From the NCBI RefSeq assembly GCF_019279795.1, contig NC_056748.1, positions 614,766,741 to 614,830,740 on the forward strand: a DNA stretch of 64,000 bases, written 5' to 3'. The DNA is from Protopterus annectens (taxonomy: Eukaryota; Chordata; Ceratodontiformes; Protopteridae). The position numbers were made by a program, and so were the translations under genes. This document shows positions 1-10,399 of this stretch, one piece after another (position 1 is the first letter of the stretch; each line of letters starts with the position of its first letter). The notes beneath the pieces were generated by a model, which saw only the letters and a list, made by a program, of their open reading frames with translations, made no database searches and had not been told where the DNA came from.

Positions 1-269
1 TGCTCTTGGAAGATGACAGACAGATCTGTGGAGCAGCAATCTTAATGAAATGAGTTGATGGTTTCTAAAGAATAAACTGCTTTCTGATTTTAACAAAGTA
101 TTCCACATTAACACTTTTCGTGTCTAATACAGCCGAAACAGGCAAACTGGCTAAGTGGATGAAGATCAGGCCAATGTCAGATTAGAAGCGGTGACTGAGA
201 AGAAAGCACTGCATTTTTATTATTCTCCTGCCTTGTGTTAGACAAAAACCTAAGGGGGAAAAAAACCTA

Positions 270-414
<145 letters not shown>

Positions 415-1990
415 GTGTCTCTGTTGAGTGTAGAAGAGTTATCTGCTCAATTGTTATATAACTTTTTTTCTGAGCATAAAATACTTCTTCAGAGAATCAT
501 TAGATATTGACATAAACTTTCAAAAAAAGAGGCTCTGTGTCACATAAAAATAAATAAAAGTAAGTAATAAAACAAATCAAAACAACTTAACAGACGTACC
601 ATTTTCTAAGTGAAAAAATGTCCTCCAAGGTGATCATTACAGGGAAATAATGGAATTTCCAGGGGATGGGCATTTTCTACCTGCAGTACTGGGCTTTGCA
701 GTACTCCTGTGTGTTCAGTTATTTCCTCCTTCTGCCATCAAGTAAATATAATCCACATATAGAGAAACCAATAGGCTCACACCATGTTAACATTTTTGAA
801 TTTTATGTAGAAATTGTAAGTCATTCTAATCAACAGAAGATAAATACATTATAACTTTAATTTTACTTTTGATTGTTTAGGAATCTGTTTGTTGTCACAG
901 AAAAACATCAAAGACATCAAATAGATCTAAACATTTTTGGCCTGGTGTAAGTTAATAAGCTTCAGTATGGAGTTTCATTCATTTTTTGCTGTCTCATGGC
1001 CATCAGCGTAAATGTCAGTACTCAAACTATCTGGATACTCATATGTGAAACAAAAATGGCTCTACTTCAAATCCTCAAAAATAAAACTCTAAAGTCTTGA
1101 ACAAACTCTCACAAATTAGAGCAACAAGGAATTAAAAATACCTGAAGGGTTCCTTTATATACAAATACTGTATACTACATTAAAATATTAAAAATACAGA
1201 ATATTACTTCACTTTCAGCTTCCCTTAAAAAAGTCAAGCAAAACACAGAAGTGCTACTTCAAACAGAAAACACACTGACAAGTAAAAGACTGAGCTTTGC
1301 ATGCTGAACACTTATTAAAGAACTTTTGCTTTCTATCTAATTAATATGATTAATAAAAAATGCAGATGAAAATGCAATAAAATCATATCTATACTTTTAA
1401 AACATATATTCAGATTATTACACATATATAGTTTCTCTAAGCATATAAAAGCAAAGTATTTCAGTTGTTTATTGTGAAAGGAAGATAATATAGAGTAAAA
1501 ATAAACAGCTGCCAAAATGTCACTCAGCTGATTCATTTCAAAGTTAATGTTATAATGTTAGTCTGTTATCACAGTACCAAGTTCCTTTGCTCCAGCCATG
1601 TGGGGGCCATTTTCTCTCATACTCCTATTTACATACAATAACTTCATGGTTACTCCATCTTGAACATGGGGATCACATTTGACTTAATATTGTTGTATAC
1701 TGAGCAGACATTAATGACAACTGGAGTGCCACCCCTGTAGCTTCATGACCTCAAAGTTGGGGTAATTAAATTTCTGCACATTAGGAGTGCTGTCCACAGC
1801 ATAAAAAGGTAAAGTTTATTTGCCCCATTGCAAATACATTGTCTTTGTTTTTTATATTATCATTTAAATTTACCTAAGCATCATATGATGTTTGATCTTG
1901 TTCAGTATTGCTTTTTCTGTGTTGAGTTTGATGAGCTTTATTCAAGTTTTATTTACTGAGGTGGATCTCACTGTAGGATCTGTGGCAATA
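415..1990. other. AT-rich stretch, nothing recognised
   Basis: Both strands were read. No conserved protein motif, tRNA or clear repeat boundary was seen. The part from about 1560 to 1990 is slightly more balanced in base composition and may be very old repeat, but I cannot name it. Confidence 0.5.
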
Positions 1991-2029
1991 CCATGAGAAA
2001 AGATAAGTTATACTTGTCTGAGTCTGAAT

Positions 2030-3090
2030 CTACATTCAGAAGCTGTTAGAAATACTCCTTCCATCTGACTTTGATGTCCTGTGGACTGGTGAGCAGGTTG
2101 TTGCTGGCATCCCTTATGAAGGGTGTCTGACTATCTTCTTTATCTTTCTATATTTGCCCTGAAACCTGTTATAGTTTCTTTGTACCACCTACTGAGTCAC
2201 TTTCCAAAAGTTGGTAGAGTGCCTCTGATGCCCTGCTCTTTGCTATTGCAACTTCTTTCTTAGCTTCTTTGTTAGTCAACCAGTAGTCCTTCCTAGCCTG
2301 GTCAGTTTTTTCTGTCTCCCACTTCTTCTTGCACTCCTTTCTTCTGATGACTTCCTGGACTTCTGCATTCCACCACCAGCTTTTCTTATGTACCTTATTT
2401 CCATACCTAACTCGGCCACATATCATTTCTGTAGTCCTAACACATACTGTTTTTAGGCATTGCCATTCTTCTTCAACTCAACCTATTTCCTCCTCTTCTT
2501 TGGGGTGCTAGAGCCCTGAGTAATTCCTTGAACTGTTGTACTTTCTCTCCAGTCAACTTTCAGGTCTTCAGCCTGGTCTCTGTTGACCTTAGAACCTTCT
2601 CTAACCACGGTTTGCAGCTGATAGTGGCAACTAGTGGTTTATGCTGTGGGCTGACTGTTTCACTGGGGATGACTTTGCAATCATGATTTCTACCTTTTCC
2701 TTACTAGGAGGAAGTCTACTTGAGTTGCATGTTGGTTATTCTTGTATGTCATCTTGTGACTGTCTCTCTTTCTGAACCATGTGTTGGCCATTTGCCAGAC
2801 AGAAGACTAGAATGGCTTCTCCTTCTTTACTCCTGTTGCCCTACTCATGTGGACCCAGGCAGTCTTCATATCCTGTTCTGACTGTCCCAATATGTGCATT
2901 CAATTCACCCATTATCAACACCAATTCATGTTGTTCTGCTTTATCTAGCAGGTCCTGCAACTGCTGTCTGAATGCGCTCTTTCCCTCACTATCACAACCC
3001 TGCTGTGGAGGATAGGCTGAGATTATGCATACTGCCCTATCATTACCCTGGAGTCTGGTTGCCACGAGTCTGTCATTAATTTTGATGAAT
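2030..3090 (-). mobile_element. RTE-clade LINE fragment (endonuclease to start of RT)
   Basis: Read on the minus strand, three blocks follow the order of an RTE/BovB-type polyprotein. At about 3070-2845 there is an apurinic endonuclease core with the block ISAYPPQQGC and then LVLIMGELNAHIG (the usual GDLNGHVG site, here with E for D). At about 2790-2700 follows NTWFRKRDSHKMTY and HATQVDFLLVRK, which is diagnostic for RTE. At 2426-2169 follows the linker with SWWWNAEVQEVIRRK, and at about 2130-2050 the lead-in to RT, DIKVRWKEYFQQ-like. The blocks lie in different frames, so the copy is dead. It lacks the RT core and both ends. A (TGAA)n tract sits at its upstream edge. Family assignment is from motif recognition only. 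Confidence 0.75.
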
Positions 3091-3127
3091 GAATGAATGA
3101 ATGAATGAATGAATGAATGAATGAATT
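3083..3127. repeat. (TGAA)n microsatellite
   Basis: About eleven GAAT units in a row, directly upstream of the recognisable RTE endonuclease block. Confidence 0.95.
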
Positions 3128-3598
3128 GATTATTAATGTGTGAGTCTGAATAACCCTTTGGAAATCTAAGGAAAATATTTAAGGTGTCATTTTCCAGTAT
3201 ACAATAGCCACATGCGACAAGAACTAGTGAGGTACACACAGAGAATACTTACTGTTTCTAATTTCTGTTGTGAATGTAGGCTAAGATTTTTCATTATTTG
3301 ATGCATCACATAAAGCTAATGGCTTTTTCCACTATGAAGCAACTTAGGTTACCCAAGGTTCGTAGATCAGTTAAAATGTTACCCATACATGATTATTAGG
3401 AAAACTATTACCTCATAACCAAAGGATACATATGAACAAATTAACCAGTCCATTTTTTGCAACATTAGGATGGGATATTTACACTGGAAAACAGCGCTAA
3501 TGAAGCTTGTTCATTTCCACATCCACCAGACAAAGTATGAGTTAACATCTGTACTTCTGCGATAGAATCCCTGACCATAACAATAAAGTCAAGGATAA
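3128..3598. other. Unassigned AT-rich DNA
   Basis: No coding or repeat signal that I can support, apart from the A-run leading into the (TA)n tract at its right edge. Confidence 0.45.
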
Positions 3599-3599
3599 A

Positions 3600-3600
<1 letters not shown>

Positions 3601-3641
<41 letters not shown>
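3601..3641. repeat. (TA)n microsatellite
   Basis: A-run followed by about 17 TA units. It abuts the left end of an inverted-repeat element. Confidence 0.95.
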
Positions 3642-3643
<2 letters not shown>

Positions 3644-4008
3644 GGGTCTACTTCAGTAGACCAACTTACCATAAGACCGAACCACTTATAATTGACATGA
3701 CAGACCTGAACAGTCACTTTAATAAATGTTCAGAACATCGTAATTTTAACACGGGAAAAGAGTCTGTTGGCCAACTTGGTGAACCTTGCCCTTTGCCACA
3801 CTGTAGTGCGATCTCGGACTTGGTATATTTAGTTGGGGAGGTGGGGGGGGCACTTGGGTGGGTTTAATTTGATGTAGTTTGTTTTAGTTGTGGTGGTGGC
3901 CAACTGACTGTTTTCCTGGTTTAAAATTACGATGTTCTGAATATGAACTTTCGGTGTTGTTGTCTCAATTATATGTAGTTCTTTGTTATGGTAAGTTGGT
4001 GTACTGAA

Positions 4009-4010
<2 letters not shown>
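3644..4010. mobile_element. Inverted-repeat (foldback/MITE) element, GGGTCTA end
   Basis: The first about 125 bp and the last about 115 bp are imperfect inverted repeats: both arms contain ACTTCAGTA, CCAACTTACCATAA, TTCAGAACATCGTAATTTTA and a run ending in GTTGGCCA. The left end reads GGGTCTACTTCAGTA. The right arm fades into (TA)n before the matching end. The unique centre, 3780-3890, has a G-run and no ORF. This is the layout of a non-autonomous DNA transposon. No transposase is visible, so the superfamily is unknown. Confidence 0.8.

Positions 4011-4047
<37 letters not shown>
4011..4047. repeat. (TA)n microsatellite between two elements
   Basis: About 18 TA units separate the two inverted-repeat elements. 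It may represent a shared TA-rich target or an expansion from their ends. Confidence 0.95.
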
Positions 4048-4049
<2 letters not shown>

Positions 4050-4532
4050 TCTACTTTAAAACACTGACACGCAAAACACCGATGACGAGAACACCGATAC
4101 CGGAAGATCGACAACTGAGATGACCGACAGTTTAAAACCACGAAACTTCACATGCCCAACAAACCACAATCCCGACAATCAACAAAACAAAACAAATACC
4201 TTTTCCAAAAAACACACACACAACACAAGCACAACAAAAAAACTTACAAACCTACACTAAACCTTACACACACAACTATCTATGCACTAACCTTAACCCA
4301 AACCCTAACCCTAAGGTCGGTAACTATCGCACACTCACCTAACCCACGCCCTTACCCTAACTCACTTAACCTGCCCCTAACCCTAAAGTCTGTCACTATC
4401 GCACACTTACCTTAACATGTCGGTTTTCTCAGGATTGGGCTTTTAAACTGTCGGTCATCTCAGTTGTCGATCTTCCGGTCTATGGTGTTCTCATCATCGG
4501 TGTTTTGCGTGTCGGTGTTTTCAAGTAGACCC
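4048..4532. mobile_element. Inverted-repeat element with telomere-like core
   Basis: The arms at 4048-4137 and 4441-4532 are inverted repeats of about 90 bp with few mismatches; both contain ACACGCAAAACACCGATGA, GAAGATCGACAACTGAGATG and ACCGACAGTTTAAAA. Ends are GGTCTACTT and AAGTAGACCC. The core at about 4280-4390 carries short irregular runs of CCCTAA/CCTAACCC with the spacer ACTATCGCACAC occurring twice. There is no ORF. The core is homologous, in opposite orientation, to the core of the element at 60239-60911, although the arms differ. It sits between TA tracts, so the target duplication cannot be read. Confidence 0.85.
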
Positions 4533-4544
4533 ATAAAGATATAT

Positions 4545-4545
4545 A

Positions 4546-4604
<59 letters not shown>

Positions 4605-4611
4605 ATATGTA

Positions 4612-4640
<29 letters not shown>
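4545..4640. repeat. Compound (TA)n-(TG)n microsatellite
   Basis: About 55 bp of TA, a short ATGTATG junction, then about 10 TG units and a short TA stretch. Confidence 0.95.
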
Positions 4641-4642
<2 letters not shown>

Positions 4643-4689
4643 CATATACAGATATATGTAGGTATAAATGTATATTTATGAGTAAGTTG

Positions 4690-4930
4690 TATGTTAGGTT
4701 GACAGCTTAGTCTAAGGCATGTGGTTGACTAATCAGATGATCAACAGGTGTGCTAGATAGCACAATTCCTGGGGTTGGGGAACATGCTCTTACCCCATAT
4801 TTGTGCAGTCTTGGAGTTAGTATATATAATTCGCTGGGGGTGTGGTAGTATGGGGGGGGGTTCCCCATGCAAAAATGACGTTTTTGATTTTTTTAAATGT
4901 AGATTTTGTACGTGCAGAGCCTGTTTTTCA
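4690..4930. repeat. Unclassified repeat with a recurring core
   Basis: The segment 4804-4850 (GGAGTTAGTATATATAA followed by a G-run) resembles 3806-3850 in the first inverted-repeat element and 14302-14340 in another, suggesting all three come from related elements. Clear ends were not found here. Confidence 0.4.
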
Positions 4931-5180
4931 GTAAATGAATAGTATTGAGCTAATTATGGTGTTTTCGACTTTTTGTAGTCGATATTTTTTCAGTCAACCT
5001 TGGGTGTCTTAGAAGTAAATGAATAGTATTGAGCTGATTATGGTGTTTTCGACTTTTTGTAGTCGATATTTTTGCAGTCGACCTTGGGTGTCTTAGAAGT
5101 AAATGAATAGTATTGAGCTGATTATGGTGTTTTTGACTTTTTGTAGTCGATATTTTTGCAGTCGACCTTGGGTGTCTTAG

Positions 5181-5181
<1 letters not shown>
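4931..5181. repeat. 84-bp tandem repeat, three copies
   Basis: Units start at 4931, 5015 and 5099 with GTAAATGAATAGTATTGAGC and end with TTGGGTGTCTTAGA. They differ at only a few positions. Each unit contains the dyad TCGACT-TTTTGT-AGTCGA, which can form a 6-bp stem, and a second GTCGAC (GTCAAC in the first unit). A (TA)n tract follows at 5184-5225. Confidence 0.95.
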
Positions 5182-5183
<2 letters not shown>

Positions 5184-5227
<44 letters not shown>

Positions 5228-5230
5228 ATT
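5184..5230. repeat. (TA)n microsatellite
   Basis: About 16 TA units followed by interrupted TATG units, immediately after the third 84-bp unit. Confidence 0.95.
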
Positions 5231-6138
5231 GAGAGAATGAGACTTTAAAATAGACAATAAACCAGCATGTTTTCTGTAGGAAAACCAAATACTCAGAACA
5301 ACTCAATGCAGGCATGGGGAAAACAGACAAGTTTCACACAAGACAATCTCCAAAATTTAAACATGATCCCTGGTCCCATGAGGCAGAGAGCTTAGTCAAT
5401 GAGTGACCATGCTGCCCTACCCTCTTTGTCTGCCCAGTATACACTTAATATACTTCAATGGTGTTGAGCTGGAGGGTTTTCACATTGTAAGTTGCAAAGT
5501 AATTTGAGAGTATCATAGAGGATTATAATCAAGCCTCTGATCGTAACCAGATTATTATTGTGTGTTCAAGTCATGAATGCCAAGAAATTCACCTTGAGAT
5601 TAGTAAACACACATCACGATAGAAGTACATACATATCATTCTGTAGCAGATACTCTGTTTTATTTAGCATTCTCATTCCTCAGTAAAAAGTTAATAACTC
5701 ACAAGACTGAAAGGTCACAACAAAGATCCAGGAGGGTGCTAAACAGTTTCAGCTTTAACTAGTGTGTACCTAGCAAATTCAAAATAGCATATTCTGTAGT
5801 CCATACAGCTATAAAAGACTTGTCTAGCCATGCTAGGATGGTTATTGAACAAATAATACATCACTGATCTGACCCATTGCTACAATGCTGCTTTCTGCAG
5901 CTTTTGAGCAAACCTCCTGAAACAACTTAATATGTAATTCCTTACTTGAAAAGTTATAACACTGGAAAACATCAATGATAGAATCAATTGCCACAATTCT
6001 GTAGATATTGAGCAAGCCCCTAAACAATATAATACACAGTATCCTAATAGAGAAGTCATATAGTTAGAAAGCTTGAATTACCAGAAAGGCTTCAGACATT
6101 TTCTTATGCTGTTTCTTACGGGCTACTTAGAGGTAATA
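5231..6138. other. Unassigned DNA
   Basis: No motif or repeat boundary recognised on either strand. Confidence 0.5.
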
Positions 6139-6240
6139 GAATCATAAGTTCATAGGTATATACTAGGCTAATGACCAGTGGAGCCTTTATAAGCCTAGAC
6201 AAGCATCCCATTTGTATCCCACAAGTTTATATGCCTTAGA
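6139..6240 (-). mobile_element. CR1-type LINE 3' tail fragment
   Basis: The stretch with TTCATAGGT, ACTAGGCTA and TTATAAGCCTAG matches the 3' end of the larger minus-strand CR1 at 22400-22470 (TTCATAGGTTCATACTAGGC and TTATAAGCCTAGCC). On the minus strand the tail reads as short CCTATGAA-type repeats, as expected for a CR1 3' end. Only about 100 bp remain. Confidence 0.5.
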
Positions 6241-6258
6241 GATTATTTTAAGGTATAT

Positions 6259-6570
6259 ATGTAAGCTTGGGTATGTATATGCCACGGTGGTATGGCAGTA
6301 GCGTTTTTACCTCACAGCAAGAGGTTCTCCCGTTCGATTCTCTGCTGGGCTTGTGTGCCTTCTGTGTGGAGTCTGCATGTCCTCCACGTGGTTGGGTAGC
6401 GTTCGAAAGACATGCGTGCGTAAATGGGCGTGCCTTTGTTGAAGGTTGAGCGTTGAGCTGGCACCTTGGCGTTTTGTAAAAATCTACTGCCAATCATTAG
6501 CGGACCGGAGTTCCGCTGTGGCGACCCCTTACTGGGAAAACCCAAAACAGAACATGTAAGCTTGGGTATG
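6259..6570 (+). mobile_element. tRNA-derived SINE (V-SINE/DANA type) with 17-bp target duplication
   Basis: The element body is 6276-6553. It is flanked by a perfect direct repeat, ATGTAAGCTTGGGTATG, at 6259-6275 and 6554-6570. Near the 5' end is a pol III B-box-like GTTCGATTCTC preceded by CCTCACAGCAAGA. The middle has TGTGTGGAGTCTGCATGTCCTCC, the block shared by zebrafish DANA and relatives. The 3' part has GTTCCGCTGTGGCGACCCC and a GGGAAAACCCAAAAC end. Compared with the longer copy at 49389 it lacks most of the central segment after the GCATGTCCTCC block. The perfect flanking repeat suggests a fairly recent insertion. Confidence 0.9.
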
Positions 6571-7050
6571 GTTAACAAGCTACCTCAGTTAATTATAGAC
6601 ACAGGTGTTCAACCCAGGGTGTATTTCCATTTTCCCATCCGCAACGGTCCCGTTTTCTCTTGAAGAGGGTTAGGGAAGAGCTCTGCTTCACATGTGATAA
6701 GTCTGCTTCTCCCAGAATACACTGTATGAAGCAATATGATGTACCACATGATTTTATTTTGTTATATACCGAATATTTTTCATTTTGTTCTTCTGATTAA
6801 ATTTTGATTAAAATTACTGGAGACAAAAGTGTCGAACTAGTTGCAATATTTGCTTTTTTTTTCTGGAAGCATGTCTTCTGTGTTTTATTTATTTGTACTT
6901 TATCTTGTTTTCTTTTCTGAGCATATTACAATATTTAAATGCAAGTATGATGCATTTTATTTATGAAATATCTAAGACAGTTCACTAACTGCATTCAAAG
7001 ATATTTTTGAGCTTCATGCTTTGCTTAACTCCAAGTTTAGGAACTTATAT
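6571..7050. other. Unassigned AT-rich DNA
   Basis: Nothing recognised. Confidence 0.5.
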
Positions 7051-7052
7051 CA

Positions 7053-7095
7053 TGATACCTAACTACAAAGTGTGTGTGTGTGATACCTAACTACA

Positions 7096-7180
<85 letters not shown>
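7053..7180. repeat. (TG)n microsatellite with duplicated leader
   Basis: The leader GATACCTAACTACAAAG plus a few TG units occurs twice, near 7055 and 7081, and then runs into about 40 TG units. This looks like a slippage or unequal-exchange duplication including unique flank. Confidence 0.93.
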
Positions 7181-7181
<1 letters not shown>

Positions 7182-7795
7182 TGGTGAGGTAGTTGAGCTG
7201 CATGTTGTCATTAACTTTTATTTTCTGCCATATGCACAGATTTTACTTTTCTATTTTTATTCTTATATGTTATTTTCTGTTTTTATTCTTTGTTTTATTT
7301 TGGTAACAGGGTATAATTGTTTTTATTTGTAGTAGTAATATAACGTCACCGTAGAATACAGCATACATTTTTAAAATAATATTTTGCTCTGAGTTTTATT
7401 TCATTTTATTTAATTGTTATGCCTTTTAAAATAAACAAAGCTACAACTTCAAAGATCTTTACTGGATTTTGTGACTGTGTAATGCCTGGACTTGAACTGC
7501 ATGAATGAATGCGATATTTGGAAAAAGGATGGGGCAATTGTAAAAAAGAGAGCGGGGTTATTGTACAAGTGGGTGTGGCTTGCTGCAGGAAATAGGATAA
7601 TGCAAAGGTGGCAAACCTGATTCTACTAACATAGTGAATTAATTAATTTAATTAAGGTGTTTATTTACAAGGTATTTGAAACATCCAAGATTCTATAATT
7701 TTTTATATTACCTACTAGATGCCTTCAGTGCTGTTAAGCTGGTATACTGAACTTATTAGATTTTTTTATTTAGGAACTGCAGCAGATGGTTGACA
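7181..7795. other. Unassigned AT-rich DNA
   Basis: No recognisable feature; short ORFs here are T-rich and low in complexity. Confidence 0.5.
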
Positions 7796-7799
7796 GGAA

Positions 7800-8260
7800 C
7801 ATCTTTCACATTATTTTCTCTCCCTTAAGTAACTATAGTGGCAACAAACACGCTCTCATCTTTGATACTTAGCAGTACTTGTCTATGGAGAGGAGCTTAG
7901 TCCCTCTCCCTTTTCTCATCATTAGCACTAATTTCTGCAATACTGTTTTCTTGGTGACAACAAGGATATCTGTCCCCTCCCTTTTTCCCTAAAGTGGCTA
8001 TAGTAGCATCTTAGGCACTCACATTTATTTATAGCATGTATTATCCAATAGAGCTATCACAGATTACTTAATCTCAGCCATGGCATCCATGTTTCCTGCT
8101 CTCCTACTCCTCCCTTGGTGGCAGTAAGGGATATCTGTCCCCAAATCCTTTCTCCTGAAAGTGACTATGGTAGAAACATATGCACTGTCATCTTCTTACA
8201 GTGCATATTATCCATTTCCTTGGTGACAATAACTTTGTATTTTGCTCTTTCTCTCTTTCC
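7800..8260. repeat. Diverged minisatellite, about 165-bp unit
   Basis: Three units can be aligned by CTATAG/CTATGG at 7833, 7998 and 8165, each with flanking CCCT(T/A)AAGT or CCTGAAAGT on the left and a CTTGGTGACAA or CTTGGTGGCAG block before GGATATCTGTCCCC. Copies are well diverged, so the array is old. Confidence 0.7.
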
Positions 8261-8819
8261 TCCTTTATCCTCCCTTGATCATCAGAAATCCCATTCAGTT
8301 GTCAACCACAGTACAATATTTATTCCCATTTCAATAGGCAAGCATGATACACTACTAACAACATAAGAATAAACTCCTGCCCACAGTATAATTAACATTC
8401 TGTTTTATACATTATCCATGTAAACTCTTTGGCTCTTTCCATTAACATGTCTGAGTATCATTATATTGCTTTCGATTCCATACCCTGTGGAATCCACATT
8501 ACTTTCCCAGTTTCAAATTTTCTCTCCAAAACTAAAGGACACACTCCCAGCTTTATAATTCAACTGCACAATTCCCTGACTCAGGTAGTGTGAAACATTA
8601 TACAGCTTTATCAGAAACTAGTGGATGGGGAACAGGAAATTTACCCCAGGCCTGGCACCCATGTCTCTATGCACAGAGATAACTTATAAATGCCTCACCC
8701 TCAATGTTGTATTTGGATACAGGGCATCATTATTTTTTCAAGAAAACTTGGCTAGGCTTAGAAAAAGGCCATTCAAACTATGGCTTCTCTCCACTTTACA
8801 AATCTCTACTATTAGCTCT

Positions 8820-9010
8820 AGATACAATTACAAATTCTTAAAATAGACCTAGCCAATGTTAAAAGCCTCATAAATAAACAAACAGCACTAGAAAACTGTC
8901 TATTAAAAGATCAACCACATACCCTAACAGTTACAAACCATAGTTTAAGGATGACTAGTGTCCATTGATCTAAGGTTCTGCTATGAAACCTCAAACTGAG
9001 ATTGCTCAGA
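8820..9010 (+). mobile_element. CR1/L2-group LINE endonuclease start, fragment
   Basis: One frame reads NVKSLINKQTALENCLLKDQ and then HTLTVT, matching the opening of the endonuclease of Jockey-superfamily LINEs, where the family has N-(I/V/A)RSL-NK...D-L-(V/A)-TETW. Only about 60 codons are visible before similarity stops. No ends were found. Confidence 0.55.
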
Positions 9011-10395
9011 AATTGCTTGAGTGATTATGAGTAATCTACATTCCTTGTCACTTTAATGGTGAGTATCCCTACCTGTCAAATGGGAGACCATGCACTTGAT
9101 TCCCTGGAGGACACGTGTATGTTTTTTTTTTTTCTGGAAGTTAACACAGATGATTAAGGTTATGAACTATCAATGAGTTGCTTCCTGTATTCCACTGTTT
9201 GATTCTCCCAGTTTCCAGTTCCCAACTGTATGACACAGAACAAGTCACTTAACTAGACAGAGATCTTTGGCACAGTTGGAGACTGAGCTAGGCTCCTCAA
9301 TGGTCTCCTGGTCTGCATGCCTATTAGCTACCTATTAATTTATTCAAAAGATAGCAGAGCTATACATAGCCATGGCACAGACTGAAGACAGTTTTGTGAG
9401 GAGCAAGCTTTCCCCATCCTTACTTGTGGGGCAAGCCACTCACAACATGCCAACTTATATGTACTAACTCCACAGTCACACAACATTAGGGAGTGCAGAA
9501 AATCTCAAAAGCAGAGAACTGTGGTTATGACCAAATGCTGTTTTTGCTCCAACAAAAGCAAGCAAATGATTGCCAAGCAATTGTAGGTCAAAGAAACATG
9601 GGGAAGTCTTACAATTCACTTTGGCATGGATTATAGACCAGGTCTCAGAACCATTTAAGGAGTGGTTCTTCTCATAAAAAAAAAAAAAAACCTCTGTCAT
9701 AAAATATAGTAGTTTTAAATGACTTTCATTTATTATGAAAGACCAAATTAGGCAGTTTAGACATAAGGGCTTGGACTTCAGAAACCATTTTTCTTAACGT
9801 AACTTCAACTAGGGCATTTTCTATTAAGGATATTTTATTCTTTCTGAAACATCAGGTTCAAATCAGTATAGGTTACCTCTGAAATAAAGATGAGATCCTA
9901 TGAGGGACAGATATATCTTCTCTATAGTCTTAAATGAATAACTTCATTTAAGAATGCATTAACTGCGGGAGCCCTTATTGTTATATGTGGTACACAAGCA
10001 GAAATTGAAGATACATGAATATTTAGCTGATAAATAAAAGTGATAATCCAAGAATGCAACATAACTAGTCAAACCTCTGTGATATAGTCAAAGCAACACG
10101 CCTTTTTCATTTTTGTCGGTAACATTTCCTTGCATTTAGTCTTCTGTCTTTTGTTTAAATCGTTTACATTTTTGAGCAATAAGGAAATGCTGTCAGGAAT
10201 GAAAATCTTTTAAGCTGATAATTTTAGTTTTGAGACTGGGATGTTATATCCTTTTCTCTTGTTGTGTCAGTAAAGGCCTGAGTAGGAGCAAGAGTGATTG
10301 TTCATAGAGCATTCTGTTGTTATTGCAGGCAAGGAAGAGCTACAAAGATTGGTTTGGTTTTCTTATAATTTACTTTGAGTAACACCTCCTGAATC
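9011..10395. other. Unassigned DNA
   Basis: A short poly-T (9121) and a poly-A (9677) are present. The part 9215-9345 is slightly GC-balanced and could be an old SINE remnant, but no A/B box is convincing. Confidence 0.45.
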
Positions 10396-10399
10396 AAAT

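Noticed and set aside
2779-3015. 78-codon plus-strand frame
   Set aside because: Antisense shadow of the RTE endonuclease region on the minus strand.
4281-4390. True chromosome end or fused telomere
   Set aside because: The telomere-like units are irregular, short and enclosed by the inverted arms of a transposon; the same holds at 60440-60720.
4152-4415. 87-codon frame rich in Thr/Leu/Pro
   Set aside because: Translation of the CCCTAA-like core of an inverted-repeat element.
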